From: Gammaproteobacteria bacterium
GTDB taxonomy: Bacteria > Pseudomonadota > Gammaproteobacteria > Pseudomonadales > Pseudomonadaceae
Reading direction: 5' to 3'
DNA: 64,000 nucleotides
Assembly: GCA_012728415.1 (NCBI GenBank)
Contig: JAAYFD010000039.1
Location: forward strand, 1 to 64,000
Positions 1 through 7,464 of this stretch are shown here, piece after piece. Both the position numbers and the translations under genes were made by a program. Under the pieces are notes generated by a model. The model was not told where the DNA came from and ran no database searches. It saw only the letters and a list, made by a program, of their open reading frames with translations. Each line of letters starts with the position of its first letter. Positions within the stretch are counted from its first letter, which is position 1.

Positions 1-1
1 C

Positions 2-316
2 GAACTGAGCTATTATAATCAAGGCATACACCTGATCGAACAGGAGGATGACACCATGGGCTACATGGCAATTTACAAACGAGAGTCCTTTGCACAAGGG
101 ATTGAGCAAGGAATTGAGCAGGGCATTGAACAAGGCATGGACAAAGGCCGGCTGATCGCACTGCAAAGCACCTTGCAAAAACAGCTGCAGCTGAAGTTCC
201 GCGAGCTGGACGCCGCCACCCAGGAACGCCTGCAGAATGCCAGCGCAGCAGAGCTGGAGCTGTGGACCGAGCGCATCCTGTTTGCCGACAGTCTGGAAGC
301 GGTATTCGAGGAGTAA
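2..316 (+). CDS. Rpn-family recombination-promoting nuclease / putative transposase, C-terminal part
   Basis: The frame is open from base 2 with no start codon in the window, so only the last 104 codons of a longer gene are seen. An internal ATG at 56 exists but the open frame continues upstream of it. The visible part holds a repeated glycine-glutamine motif (GIEQGIEQGIEQGMDKG, encoded around 98-149) followed by a charged helical tail. Such G-rich short repeats followed by a helical end are typical of Rpn/PD-(D/E)XK proteins (YhgA-like transposase family). The nuclease domain would lie to the left of the window. The call rests on the repeat and tail style only. Alternative: another protein with a repetitive coiled tail. 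Confidence 0.6.
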   Translation, partial: ELSYYNQGIHLIEQEDDTMGYMAIYKRESFAQGIEQGIEQGIEQGMDKGRLIALQSTLQKQLQLKFRELDAATQERLQNASAAELELWTERILFADSLEAVFEE

Positions 317-320
317 ATGA

Positions 321-360
321 AACGCTGAATAATTACCTGCGCTGTCAGGTTAAAAATCAG
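321..360 (+). repeat. Dispersed CTGAATAAT repeat, copy A
   Basis: The segment reads cgctgaataattacctgcgc and continues into tgtcagg and an A-rich end. Closely similar segments occur at 4911-4945 (opposite strand), 19141-19185 and 56151-56195. Copies at 321, 19141 and 56151 start within a few bases of a gene's stop codon. Confidence 0.6.
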
Positions 361-534
361 CTCACAACCCTTGGGTTGATCGTGCTTTGGCACGGCTGAG
401 TGAATAATCTTTGAGGCTCAGGGGAAGCTTGCTTGTGAAGTTTGCCGATAACAACAAGGTGAGTAGCTTGGCCTTTATAATCCATATGTTCTGTCGTGGA
501 TTGGGCTGTTTTACTTGATGTTTTTTGCTTTCTT

Positions 535-560
535 GTCGCGACTAAAGTCGCTCGTACAGG
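535..560 (+). repeat. REP-like palindrome
   Basis: The unit gtcgcgactaaagtcgctcg has a GCGACT/AGTCGC stem followed by the tail TACAGG. This is the form of Pseudomonas repetitive extragenic palindromes, and similar units recur near 6.1, 19.2, 32.6, 39.8 and 61.2 kb. Confidence 0.65.
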
Positions 561-634
561 GTGGGCGGTACTGGCTGTGCATTATCGGGTTTGTAGTCCC
601 TTCTCGCTGACCCCCTCTGGCACGATGTTGGTAA

Positions 635-721
635 GCTCTGGTGGTATGTCATGCGAAGCCTTGGCGCCATGGCCGCTTGCGGCTGTGGCAGCGTCAGCTT
701 TGCATGGCATACCACCTGAGC
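635..721. repeat. 87-nt long stem-loop element
   Basis: Two 25-base arms (635-659 and 697-721) are inverted repeats with three mismatches. A second inverted repeat lies inside them (gccatggccgc against gcggctgtggc), so almost the whole segment can fold into one hairpin. It is not followed by a T-run, so it is not a standard terminator. It could be a miniature mobile element or an attenuated REP doublet. Confidence 0.6.
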
Positions 722-807
722 CAAAACACCGCAGTGCAACCCCCACAGACCAGCACTGGATTCCGCGACTCCACTAGGTTGCGCACGGAATGACACAAAG
801 CGAAGCA

Positions 808-2028
808 TTACTGAGTACAGTAAACCTTCAACGCCCCCAGCCGCGCCTGATACAACGCCTCGCCCAGCTCTGCCCCCTTTAGCCCCCGCTCCAGCAACGG
901 CTGCACACCAACCTGCCGGATACACTCGGCGGCCCCACGCAAAAAATCAGCTTGCGGATATTCGCGTTCAGTGAAACCAAGCCGCCCCCGGGCATCCATT
1001 TCACAGGCATTAATAAAGTCCTCCAGCCGCGCAGGCCGGCGCAAACAGTCCAGACGCAGCAATAGCTTGAGCAAAGTAGAGGGCTTCAGCTCCAGCGCAC
1101 GGTGACTGTGCAAATGATACTCACCGACCAGCAGCGCCAGCTCGGTCAGGTCGCGAGGTACGCGCAGGCGCAGGCAGACCTCCTTGATTAGCGGCACACC
1201 ACGGGTTTCATGGCCCAGGTGACGCGGCAGAATATGCTCCGGGGTAATGCCCTTGCCCAGATCATGTAGCAAGCAGGCCCAGCGCACACCAAGGTTTTGC
1301 TCAAAACGGGCGCACTGCTGCAACACCATCAGCACGTGCACACCGGTATCCACCTCAGGATGAAACTCGGCCCGCTGCGGCACACCAAACAGCCGGTCAA
1401 CCTCGGGCAGCAGTGGCTTGAGTGCGTCGGTCTCATGCAACACCTGTATGAACACATCAGGCGAAGGCTCCATCAGGGCGCGGGCACATTCTTGCCAGAC
1501 CCGTTCGGCAACCAGGTGTGCAAGCTCACCGGAGTGGGCCAGCTGTTGCATCAGCTCCAAGGTCTCGTCAGCAATGGTAAAACCCATGTGGGCATAGCGT
1601 GCCGCAAAGCGGGCCACCCGCAGCACCCGTAACGGGTCTTCGGCAAAGGCGGGCGAAACATGACGCAGAACTTTGTTGTCCAGGTCGGACGCACCGCCAT
1701 AAGGGTCAACCAATTGCCCCTGGTCATCCATGGCCATGGCATTGATGGTCAGGTCACGCCGCAGCAGGTCCTGCTCCAGAGTGACGGTCGGCTCTGCATG
1801 GAAAACGAAACCACCATAGCCATGGCCATTTTTGCGTTCAGTACGGGCCAGAGCATACTCTTCGCCAGTGTGCGGGTGCAAAAATACCGGAAAATCACCA
1901 CCCACCGGGCGATAGCCGAGCTCTTGCATTTGCGCGGGTGTGCTGCCTACCACCACCCAGTCGACATCCTGTACCGGCAGCCCGAGCAACTCGTCACGCA
2001 CGGCACCGCCAACCTTGTACACCAGCAT
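808..2028 (-). CDS. cca: CCA-adding enzyme (tRNA nucleotidyltransferase) with HD domain
   Basis: This 406-residue protein adds or repairs the 3'-terminal CCA of tRNA using CTP and ATP. The class II nucleotidyltransferase signature is at the N-terminus: GGAVRD at residues 7-12 and the metal-binding Asp21 and Asp23 in DVDW. The [10 protein letters not shown] motif is near residue 90. An HD phosphohydrolase motif (HDLGKG, His255-Asp256) sits in the C-terminal half, marking the multifunctional gammaproteobacterial form with added phosphatase/phosphodiesterase activity. Length matches the E. coli-type enzyme (about 412). The ATG at 2028 puts GGAVRD at the usual position. It is a single gene divergent from ahpC. 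Confidence 0.96.
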   Translation of the reverse strand: MLVYKVGGAVRDELLGLPVQDVDWVVVGSTPAQMQELGYRPVGGDFPVFLHPHTGEEYALARTERKNGHGYGGFVFHAEPTVTLEQDLLRRDLTINAMAMDDQGQLVDPYGGASDLDNKVLRHVSPAFAEDPLRVLRVARFAARYAHMGFTIADETLELMQQLAHSGELAHLVAERVWQECARALMEPSPDVFIQVLHETDALKPLLPEVDRLFGVPQRAEFHPEVDTGVHVLMVLQQCARFEQNLGVRWACLLHDLGKGITPEHILPRHLGHETRGVPLIKEVCLRLRVPRDLTELALLVGEYHLHSHRALELKPSTLLKLLLRLDCLRRPARLEDFINACEMDARGRLGFTEREYPQADFLRGAAECIRQVGVQPLLERGLKGAELGEALYQARLGALKVYCTQ

Positions 2029-2171
2029 AGTTAAAGACCTGCAGAGTCAAAAGCGATATCATGACAGCCACCGGGCAGGGGAGCAAATGACAGTGTTTGT
2101 CTTCAGGCCTTGAAAAAAACCAGTCCAGCCCCCATATGCAGCTGGTGTTATCAGGGATTCATGATTTTGGT

Positions 2172-2208
2172 ATTGCCAAAAGCTATCGGTATGATGTTGT
2201 CAATCAAT
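2172..2208 (+). promoter_or_regulatory. Predicted OxyR binding site upstream of ahpC
   Basis: The known OxyR pattern is two ATAGnTnnnAnCTAT half-sites separated by seven bases. Here ATTGCCAAAAGCTAT (2172-2186) and ATGTTGTCAATCAAT (2194-2208) are spaced by exactly seven bases. The first matches well; the second keeps the outer AT, the central A, the C and the final AT. The site ends 68 bases before the ahpC start, with a possible -10 (TACTAT, 2232-2237) and no good -35, as expected for an activator-dependent promoter. Confidence 0.65.
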
Positions 2209-2276
2209 TATGCCTAAAGCTGTTTTTTGCCTACTATAGATCCCGTAAAGTTCTTCAACCCACTGGAGTGATACAG

Positions 2277-2840
2277 ATGGCTTACATCAACAGCGAAGTA
2301 AAACCTTTTAAAGCAACTGCCTACCACAATGGCGAGTTCATCGACGTGACCGAGGCCGACCTGAAAGGCAAGTGGTCAGTCGTGTTCTTCTACCCTGCCG
2401 ACTTCACCTTTGTTTGCCCCACCGAGCTGGGTGACCTGGCTGACAACTACGACGAGTTCCAGAAGCTGGGTGTAGAGATCTATGCAGTTTCTACCGACAC
2501 CCACTTCACCCACAAGGCGTGGCACGACAGCTCTCCCGAAATTGGCAAGATCAAGTACCCAATGATCGGTGATCCGACCGGCCTGATTACCCGCAACTTT
2601 GATGTGATGATCGAAGAAGCTGGCCTGGCTGACCGCGGCACCTTCGTGATCGACCCCGAAGGCAAGATCCAAATTGTTGAAATCAACGCCGGTGGTATCG
2701 GTCGCGATGCGCAAGAGCTGCTGCGCAAGGTCAAGGCTGCCCAGTATGTGGCGGCTCACCCCGGCGAAGTTTGCCCGGCCAAGTGGAAAGAGGGTGAAGC
2801 AACCCTGACTCCTTCTCTGGACCTGGTAGGCAAGATCTAA
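2277..2840 (+). CDS. ahpC: Alkyl hydroperoxide reductase peroxiredoxin subunit
   Basis: This 187-residue typical 2-Cys peroxiredoxin of the AhpC type reduces hydrogen peroxide and organic hydroperoxides in the cytoplasm and is recycled by AhpF. The peroxidatic cysteine is Cys47 in FTFVCPTE and the resolving cysteine is Cys166 in GEVCPAKW. The GGIG motif typical of overoxidation-sensitive AhpC is present near residue 140. Length equals the E. coli protein (187). The open frame extends upstream to 2097, but ATG 2277 has GGAG nine bases before it and gives the conserved N-terminus. It is followed by a terminator and then ahpF, and preceded by a predicted OxyR site. Confidence 0.98.
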   Translation: MAYINSEVKPFKATAYHNGEFIDVTEADLKGKWSVVFFYPADFTFVCPTELGDLADNYDEFQKLGVEIYAVSTDTHFTHKAWHDSSPEIGKIKYPMIGDPTGLITRNFDVMIEEAGLADRGTFVIDPEGKIQIVEINAGGIGRDAQELLRKVKAAQYVAAHPGEVCPAKWKEGEATLTPSLDLVGKI

Positions 2841-2892
2841 GCTGAAGCGCTTGAGCTTGTACATTCAGCTGGCTACAGCCGGCTGAATCCAG

Positions 2893-2921
2893 CGCCCGGG
2901 CCCACCCGTCCGGGCGTTTTT
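2893..2921 (+). terminator. Rho-independent terminator after ahpC
   Basis: A perfect 7-bp GC stem (CGCCCGG 2893-2899, CCGGGCG 2910-2916) with a 10-base loop is followed by five T. It lies between ahpC and ahpF, so it probably attenuates rather than fully separates the pair and leaves ahpC in excess. Confidence 0.85.
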
Positions 2922-3007
2922 GTATCCGAATTTTGTTCCTGCCGGTTACCGCTGCATGCATTGCACGCCCTGGTTATTTTTCCGGCAAGTGTTTACCGAG
3001 GTCAATC

Positions 3008-4564
3008 ATGTTGGACGCTAACTTAAAAGCACAGCTTCAAACCTATCTACAGAAGGTGACGCAGCCTTTCGAAATTGTTGCGTCCCTTGATAACAGCTCA
3101 AAATCCAGCGATCTGAAGAGTCTGCTGGAAGAAATTGCCAGCCTGAGCAATAAAATCACCCTTCGACTGGACGGCAAAGACGAGCGTACCCCGTCGTTCA
3201 GCCTTAACCGTGTGGGCGAAAACATGGGCGTAGTGTTTGCCGGTATCCCCATGGGCCACGAGTTCACCTCGTTGGTGCTGGCGTTGCTGCAGGTGGGCGG
3301 TCACCCCTCCAAGCTGGCGCAGGAGATGATCGAGCAAATTCAGCAGCTTGATGGCCGTTACGAGTTTGAAACCTATTTTTCCCTGTCCTGCCAGAACTGC
3401 CCGGACGTGGTGCAGGCGCTGAACCTGATGGCAGTACTGAACCCCAACATCCGCCACGTAGCCATTGACGGCGCCCTGTTCCAGGAGGAAGTCGAGCAGC
3501 GCCAGGTGATGTCGGTACCTATGGTTTTCCTGAATGGCGAGATGTTTGGCCAGGGCCGGATGGGCGTGGAAGAAATCATGGCCAAGCTGGATACCGGGTC
3601 TGCCGACCGCGCCGCCGAGAAGATGAATGAAGAAGCGCCCTATGAAGTGCTGGTGGTCGGCGGTGGCCCGGCCGGTGCTGCGGCCGCCATTTACAGCGCG
3701 CGCAAGGGCATCCGTACCGGTGTGGCTGCCGAGCGTTTTGGCGGCCAGGTGATGGACACCCTGTCGATTGAAAACTTTATTTCCGTGAAGGAAACCGAAG
3801 GTCCGAAACTGGCCCGTGCCATGGAAGAGCATGTGCGCGAATATGGCGTTGGCATCATGAACCTGCAGCGTGCCAGCAAGCTGATCCCTGCGGCTGAACA
3901 GGGTGGCCTGCATACTGTCGAGTTCGAGTCCGGTGGCAGGCTGCAAGCCAAAACCGTTGTTTTGGCCACCGGTGCGCGCTGGCGTGAAATGAACGTGCCG
4001 GGCGAGCAGGAGTACCGCACCAAGGGCGTGGCTTATTGCCCGCACTGTGATGGCCCGTTGTTCAAGGGCAAGCGTGTGGCGGTGATTGGCGGTGGCAACT
4101 CCGGTGTGGAGGCGGCCATTGACCTGGCCGGTATCGTTGCCGAAGTAACCCTGCTGGAGTTCGACAGTAAGCTGCGTGCTGACGAGGTACTGCAAAAGAA
4201 ACTCACCAGTTTGCCCAATGTGAAAGTCATCACCATGGCGCAAACCACAGAAGTGCTCGGCGATGGCAGCAAGGTCACCGGCCTGAAATACAAGGACCGT
4301 GACAGCGGCGAGCAGTTCACCATTGCACTGGAAGGCATCTTTGTCCAGATAGGCTTGCTGCCCAACAGTGAATGGCTGAAAGGGACAGTCGCGCTGTCTG
4401 ACCGTGGCGAGATTGAAGTAGATGCGCGTGGTGCGACCAGTGTGCCTGGCGTGTTTGCTGCCGGTGACGTGACTACTGTGCCTTACAAGCAGATCATCAT
4501 CTCCATGGGTGATGGTGCCAAGGCTTCACTGAGTGCGTTTGATCATATTATTCGCAACTCATAA
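3008..4564 (+). CDS. ahpF: Alkyl hydroperoxide reductase flavoprotein subunit
   Basis: This 518-residue NADH-dependent disulfide reductase passes electrons from FAD to AhpC. The N-terminal tandem thioredoxin-like domain has a redox CxxC at Cys128/Cys131 (SCQNCPD). A linker leads to a thioredoxin-reductase-like body with the FAD motif [10 protein letters not shown] (from residue 218), the active-site CPHC (Cys344/Cys347) and a second dinucleotide motif [10 protein letters not shown]. Size and spacing match E. coli AhpF (521). The open frame begins at 2933, but ATG 3008 has GAGG seven bases upstream and starts the conserved region. A strong terminator follows. Confidence 0.98.
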   Translation: MLDANLKAQLQTYLQKVTQPFEIVASLDNSSKSSDLKSLLEEIASLSNKITLRLDGKDERTPSFSLNRVGENMGVVFAGIPMGHEFTSLVLALLQVGGHPSKLAQEMIEQIQQLDGRYEFETYFSLSCQNCPDVVQALNLMAVLNPNIRHVAIDGALFQEEVEQRQVMSVPMVFLNGEMFGQGRMGVEEIMAKLDTGSADRAAEKMNEEAPYEVLVVGGGPAGAAAAIYSARKGIRTGVAAERFGGQVMDTLSIENFISVKETEGPKLARAMEEHVREYGVGIMNLQRASKLIPAAEQGGLHTVEFESGGRLQAKTVVLATGARWREMNVPGEQEYRTKGVAYCPHCDGPLFKGKRVAVIGGGNSGVEAAIDLAGIVAEVTLLEFDSKLRADEVLQKKLTSLPNVKVITMAQTTEVLGDGSKVTGLKYKDRDSGEQFTIALEGIFVQIGLLPNSEWLKGTVALSDRGEIEVDARGATSVPGVFAAGDVTTVPYKQIIISMGDGAKASLSAFDHIIRNS

Positions 4565-4580
4565 GACTTGGATTGTGTAG

Positions 4581-4615
4581 AAAGCCCCGCGGCCGAAAGG
4601 CTGGTGGGGCTTTTT
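4581..4615 (+). terminator. Rho-independent terminator after ahpF
   Basis: AAAGCCCC (4581-4588) pairs perfectly with GGGGCTTT (4606-4613) and the T-run continues to 4615. It starts 17 bases after the ahpF stop codon. Confidence 0.85.
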
Positions 4616-4658
4616 GCATTTTGGGGTTGGCAGATTGGTTTTTGCATTCGTGGCTGGC

Positions 4659-4744
4659 GGCGCAGAGCGATTGATATCAGGCTCCGCTGCCACGAACGGC
4701 GGGCGTTCATGGCGCTAAACGCCTGGTATCAATCGCTCTGCGCC
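4659..4744. repeat. 86-nt long stem-loop element
   Basis: The 24-base arms 4659-4682 and 4721-4744 are inverted repeats with one mismatch that can pair as G-U. The interior holds another inverted repeat (ccacgaacg against cgttcatgg). No T-run follows. Architecture and size resemble the element at 635-721, although the sequences differ. Confidence 0.7.
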
Positions 4745-4860
4745 TGAATCGCCACGTGAGGGTGGGGGAGTGGTCCGGCTGCGCCGGACTGCTGTCGCCG
4801 TGGCGGGTTTGGGCATTGCGGGCGAAAAGCCGGGTTCTTGCAGGTGTCGGGGCTTTTTTA

Positions 4861-4906
4861 TTTAAGAAGGTGCTGAATAATGTTTTAAGAAGGTGCTGAA
4901 TAATGT
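4861..4906 (+). repeat. 23-bp direct tandem duplication
   Basis: The 23-mer at 4861-4883, beginning tttaagaaggtgctgaataa, is repeated exactly at 4884-4906. It contains the CTGAATAAT core of the dispersed repeat family and lies next to a reversed copy of it. Confidence 0.85.
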
Positions 4907-4910
4907 TGGC

Positions 4911-4945
4911 GGCGCCCTGGCAATGCAGGTAATTATTCAGTGTTC
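4911..4945 (-). repeat. Dispersed CTGAATAAT repeat, copy B (reversed)
   Basis: Read on the minus strand it is cactgaataattacctgcat followed by tgccaggg, close to copies at 321, 19141 and 56151. With the tandem copies at 4861-4906 it forms an inverted pair of CTGAATAAT/ATTATTCAG. Confidence 0.6.
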
Positions 4946-4947
4946 CC

Positions 4948-5352
4948 TTAAGACTTGGCCAGCTTCTCATAAGCGGCACTGGCCAAAAATGCAGACCGGC
5001 TTTTTACGCTGTGGGTTTTGACAAAGCTGTCGATCTGGCTGACAAGATAGCTGGGCAGGGTGACATTGACCTTTTCAGTTTTCCCCAGATAAGAGGTGAC
5101 GTCGATATCAATAAAACCCCAGCCCATACCTGCGAAGTCAGGATTGCTTTTCAGCTGCTCCACGCTACTTGGTGCAGGAGGTGGCTCACCCAGCTCTGCC
5201 AGTTCTTCCAGCATGATATGGGCGACCTCGACAGCAGACTGGTATGCCTGCTCGAAGGTATCGCCTGCAGTCACTGCATTGGGTATATCGGGGATCTGAA
5301 TGCCAAAAGCTGTTTGGTCATCGCCCCATTCGATACAAATTGGATATTGCAT
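4948..5352 (-). CDS. hicB: HicB-family antitoxin
   Basis: This 134-residue antitoxin partner of HicA neutralises the toxin and usually represses its own operon. The N-terminal half has the partially degraded RNase H-like HicB fold (YPICIEWGDDQTAFGIQIPD, then a GDTFEQAYQSA helix). The C-terminal segment (VNVTLPSYLVSQIDSFVKTH to the end) looks like a ribbon-helix-helix DNA-binding domain. It lies 32 bases downstream of hicA on the same strand, the usual toxin-first order. The ATG at 5352 fits the family N-terminus. Confidence 0.92.
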   Translation of the reverse strand: MQYPICIEWGDDQTAFGIQIPDIPNAVTAGDTFEQAYQSAVEVAHIMLEELAELGEPPPAPSSVEQLKSNPDFAGMGWGFIDIDVTSYLGKTEKVNVTLPSYLVSQIDSFVKTHSVKSRSAFLASAAYEKLAKS

Positions 5353-5384
5353 ATAACTTCAGCTCCTGGCGTGTCAGTGCATCC

Positions 5385-5567
5385 TTAAACCAGCCCGGCC
5401 TGTTTTCTGATTGCTCTCACCGTTCCGGCTGGCAAATCCTTTTTCGGATGTGGAACAGGTATCGAAAGCTTCTTGTCCGGGTGCCTGAAGATGTGATGGC
5501 TACCCTTGATTCGTATGAGTGTCCATCCATTTGCCTCAAGCTCCTTGATCAACTCCCTGCTTTGCAC
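5385..5567 (-). CDS. hicA: HicA-family mRNA interferase toxin
   Basis: This 60-residue toxin has the dsRBD-like HicA fold: N-terminal helix SRELIKELEANGW, then RIKGSHHIF with the catalytic His (His24) and the VPHPKKDLPAGTVRAIRKQAGL end. HicA proteins cleave mRNA and arrest translation when HicB is degraded. The start is a GTG at 5567 preceded by AAGGAAG; no ATG fits. hicB follows after 32 bases. The family length (about 60) is intact and the key His is present, so the toxin is likely active. Confidence 0.93.
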   Translation of the reverse strand: MQSRELIKELEANGWTLIRIKGSHHIFRHPDKKLSIPVPHPKKDLPAGTVRAIRKQAGLV

Positions 5568-5597
5568 TGGCTCTTCCTTCAGTGGATGACAGAGTAA

Positions 5598-5626
5598 ACT
5601 ATACCTCCAGAGGTGTGTTTTAGCAA
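5598..5626 (-). promoter_or_regulatory. hicAB promoter with possible operator
   Basis: On the minus strand TTGCTA (5621-5626) and TATAGT (5598-5603) are spaced by 17 bases, a good sigma-70 promoter 31 bases before the hicA start. Within the spacer lies the perfect palindrome ACCTC-CA-GAGGT (5603-5614), well placed as the HicB autorepression site. The operator role is inferred. Confidence 0.6.
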
Positions 5627-5694
5627 TTGGAATATGCGGATAGCGCAGCGTTGCAAAGTGCCACGACCGCGACCCTCAACACCAAAGGCAAAAA

Positions 5695-6015
5695 CTACCC
5701 TCTTTCGATCCTGTCAGGCTGCTTTAGAGCCCATTCGGCAAAGCCGCCATTCATGCTGTAAACCTGGTCAAAGCCCTGGCTGTGCAGATAGGCTGCGGCG
5801 CTCTGGCTGGCGTGGCCGTGATAGCAGACGACTACTGTGGGGGTGTCAAGGTCGGCCTGCTGGATAAAACTGGCTACTGAGTGGTTGTCCAGGTGGATGG
5901 CTCCGGGCATATGGCCTTGAGCATAGCTGTCTGCATCGCGAATATCGACGATGACAGCTCCTGTGTTCATAAGCTCGGCGGTTTCTTCTACGCTGAGGTA
6001 TCCAAATTGGTCCAT
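5695..6015 (-). CDS. glpE: Thiosulfate sulfurtransferase (single-domain rhodanese)
   Basis: This 106-residue single-domain rhodanese transfers sulfane sulfur from thiosulfate to cyanide or a thiol acceptor in the cytoplasm. The active-site loop is CYHGHAS with catalytic Cys64, near the GlpE CYHG pattern. VIVDIRDADSYAQGHMPGAIH is the rhodanese fold signature near residue 21. Length matches E. coli GlpE (108). In Pseudomonas glpE commonly sits beside apaH-apaG-rsmA, as here; 235 bases of REP sequences separate it from apaH. Confidence 0.93.
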   Translation of the reverse strand: MDQFGYLSVEETAELMNTGAVIVDIRDADSYAQGHMPGAIHLDNHSVASFIQQADLDTPTVVVCYHGHASQSAAAYLHSQGFDQVYSMNGGFAEWALKQPDRIERG

Positions 6016-6046
6016 TGTTGTTCCTGCTTTGTTTTACTTGGCCTTG

Positions 6047-6222
6047 TTTGCCACTGAAGTGGCACCTGCTGTGTGCTGTGCGGGCGGCTTCAGCCGCGAC
6101 CGTGGTTGTTTGGTTCCTGTATTGTTCGCCACTGAAGTGGCTCGTACGGGGCTGCAGAAGCAGTTCGGGGCGCCATCGACGTGGCACCTACTGTGTACTG
6201 TACGAGCGGCTTGGCCGCGACC
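6047..6222. repeat. Cluster of REP-like palindromes (BIME-type)
   Basis: Units lie at 6047-6070 and 6124-6149 (GCCACTGAAGTGGC type), and at 6078-6102 and 6200-6222 (GCGGCTTCAGCCGCGACC type, opposite orientation), with a degenerate one at 6169-6192. The block gtggcacct to cgcgacc is present twice (6060-6102 and 6181-6222) with a few substitutions, so the cluster grew by tandem duplication. Confidence 0.75.
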
Positions 6223-6250
6223 AGGGCCCAGGGGCGGGCAACAGTCGCGG

Positions 6251-7075
6251 TCAGGGTTTGGAGGGCGAGCAGTTGCAGCGATGATATTCACCACTATCCA
6301 GGCTGTATAAAGTCATGGCACCACCCCACACGCAGCCGGTGTCCAGGGCGATGGCGTTGGGGTGGGTGCTGCGACCTTCCAGTGCGGCCCAGTGACCGAA
6401 GATGATTTTGTGATGCTCCAGTGTCAGCCCGGGGTAGCTGAACCAGGGGCCAAAACCGTGTGGTGCCTTGTCCGGGCCGCTTTTTGCCTTTAGCTGCAGC
6501 TTGCCTTCGGCATTGCAAAACCGCATGCGGGTAAAGTAGTTGGTGATTACGCGCAGGCGCTCGTGGCCTGCCAGTTCGTCCTGCCAGAGCTTGGGCTTGT
6601 TGCCGTACATATTGAGAAAAAAATCACCGATACGCCGGTCGTCACGCAGTACGGCTTCAACTTCGCCCGCACGGTCCAGTGCTTGCTGCAGGGACCACTG
6701 TGGCGGCACACCGGCATGTACCAGCAGGGTATTGAACTGAGGGTCGTAATGGGCCAGTTTCTGCTGGCGCAACCAGCTGACCAGTTCGTCACAGTCGGGT
6801 GCATCAAGAATTTCCTGCAGGGTGTCGTGTTTTTTCAGAAAATCACGGTGCCAGACGGTCGCCAGAAAGTGCAGGTCATGATTGCCCAGGACAATGGTCA
6901 GCGCATCACGCATGCGGTAGAGAAAACGCAGGGTTTCCAGTGAGTCAGGGCCACGGTTGATCAAGTCGCCAACTAGCCACAGGCGATCGCGGGCAGGGTC
7001 GAAGCTGACCTGCTCAAGCAGCTGTTGCAATGGTGCCAGACAGCCCTGCAAGTCACCCACGGCATAGGTGGACAT
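6251..7075 (-). CDS. apaH: Symmetrical diadenosine tetraphosphatase
   Basis: This 274-residue enzyme splits Ap4A into two ADP, and in E. coli also removes Np4 caps from RNA. The calcineurin-like metallophosphatase motifs are in order: GDLQG (7-11), GDLINRG (36-42) and GNHD (64-67), with HAG and GHW later. Length agrees with the family (about 280). It starts one base after apaG ends, so apaG-apaH are translated from one transcript with rsmA. Confidence 0.97.
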   Translation of the reverse strand: MSTYAVGDLQGCLAPLQQLLEQVSFDPARDRLWLVGDLINRGPDSLETLRFLYRMRDALTIVLGNHDLHFLATVWHRDFLKKHDTLQEILDAPDCDELVSWLRQQKLAHYDPQFNTLLVHAGVPPQWSLQQALDRAGEVEAVLRDDRRIGDFFLNMYGNKPKLWQDELAGHERLRVITNYFTRMRFCNAEGKLQLKAKSGPDKAPHGFGPWFSYPGLTLEHHKIIFGHWAALEGRSTHPNAIALDTGCVWGGAMTLYSLDSGEYHRCNCSPSKP

Positions 7076-7076
7076 C

Positions 7077-7454
7077 TCAGTGCAGGGCTCCGGGCTGGGC
7101 CAGGGTGAAGGGTCTGATGGGTGCAGTAAACTCTACACCGTCTTCGGTTTGCATGCCAAAACTGCCCTGCATGCTGCCGACTTCGGTGTTGAGCAGGGTG
7201 CCGCTGGTGTAGCGGTACTCGGTGCCGGGCGGAATGACCGGCTGTTCGCCAACGACACCTTCGCCGCGTACTTCCTGGGTTTTGCCGTCACCGTCGGTGA
7301 TGATCCAGTGGCGGGTCAGCAGCTGGACAGGTTCGTTGCCTTCGTTGCGCACGATGATGTCATAGGCAAACACAAAGCGTTGCTCATCAGGTGCTGAGTG
7401 GTCGGGTATATAGCGGGTCGATACCTTGACCCGCACGGGATATTCATTGCTCAT
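7077..7454 (-). CDS. apaG: ApaG protein
   Basis: This 125-residue single-domain protein has the fibronectin-III-like ApaG (DUF525) fold. Recognisable stretches are [20 protein letters not shown] and [13 protein letters not shown], with the GEQPVIPPG region. The biochemical role is not settled; it is nearly always linked to apaH and rsmA. Here it lies 10 bases after rsmA and 1 base before apaH. Confidence 0.96.
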   Translation of the reverse strand: MSNEYPVRVKVSTRYIPDHSAPDEQRFVFAYDIIVRNEGNEPVQLLTRHWIITDGDGKTQEVRGEGVVGEQPVIPPGTEYRYTSGTLLNTEVGSMQGSFGMQTEDGVEFTAPIRPFTLAQPGALH

Positions 7455-7464
7455 GTTGTTTGTA

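Larger units (their letters stand above)
317..807. other. Intergenic region with repeats, no gene seen
   Basis: This 490-base stretch lies between the convergent Rpn-like gene and cca. It holds a CTGAATAAT-type repeat just after the stop codon (321-360), a REP-like palindrome (535-560) and a large imperfect stem-loop (635-721). Short open frames on both strands show no recognisable protein. Confidence 0.6.
4565..4947. other. Intergenic region between ahpF and hicB, rich in palindromes
   Basis: After the ahpF terminator there is an 86-nt stem-loop (4659-4744), a short GTCCGGC/GCCGGAC hairpin (4773-4789), a weak terminator-like AAAAGCC/GGCTTTTTT hairpin (4825-4858), a 23-bp tandem duplication (4861-4906) and a reversed CTGAATAAT repeat (4911-4945). 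No credible gene is seen. Confidence 0.6.

Noticed and set aside
98-149. Short repeats taken as a possible CRISPR or satellite
   Set aside because: The repeats are 12-bp coding units (GIEQ) in frame within the Rpn-type gene, with no spacers.
3098-4243. 381-codon minus-strand frame opposite ahpF
   Set aside because: Shadow of ahpF; low-complexity His/Gln composition and no recognisable domain.
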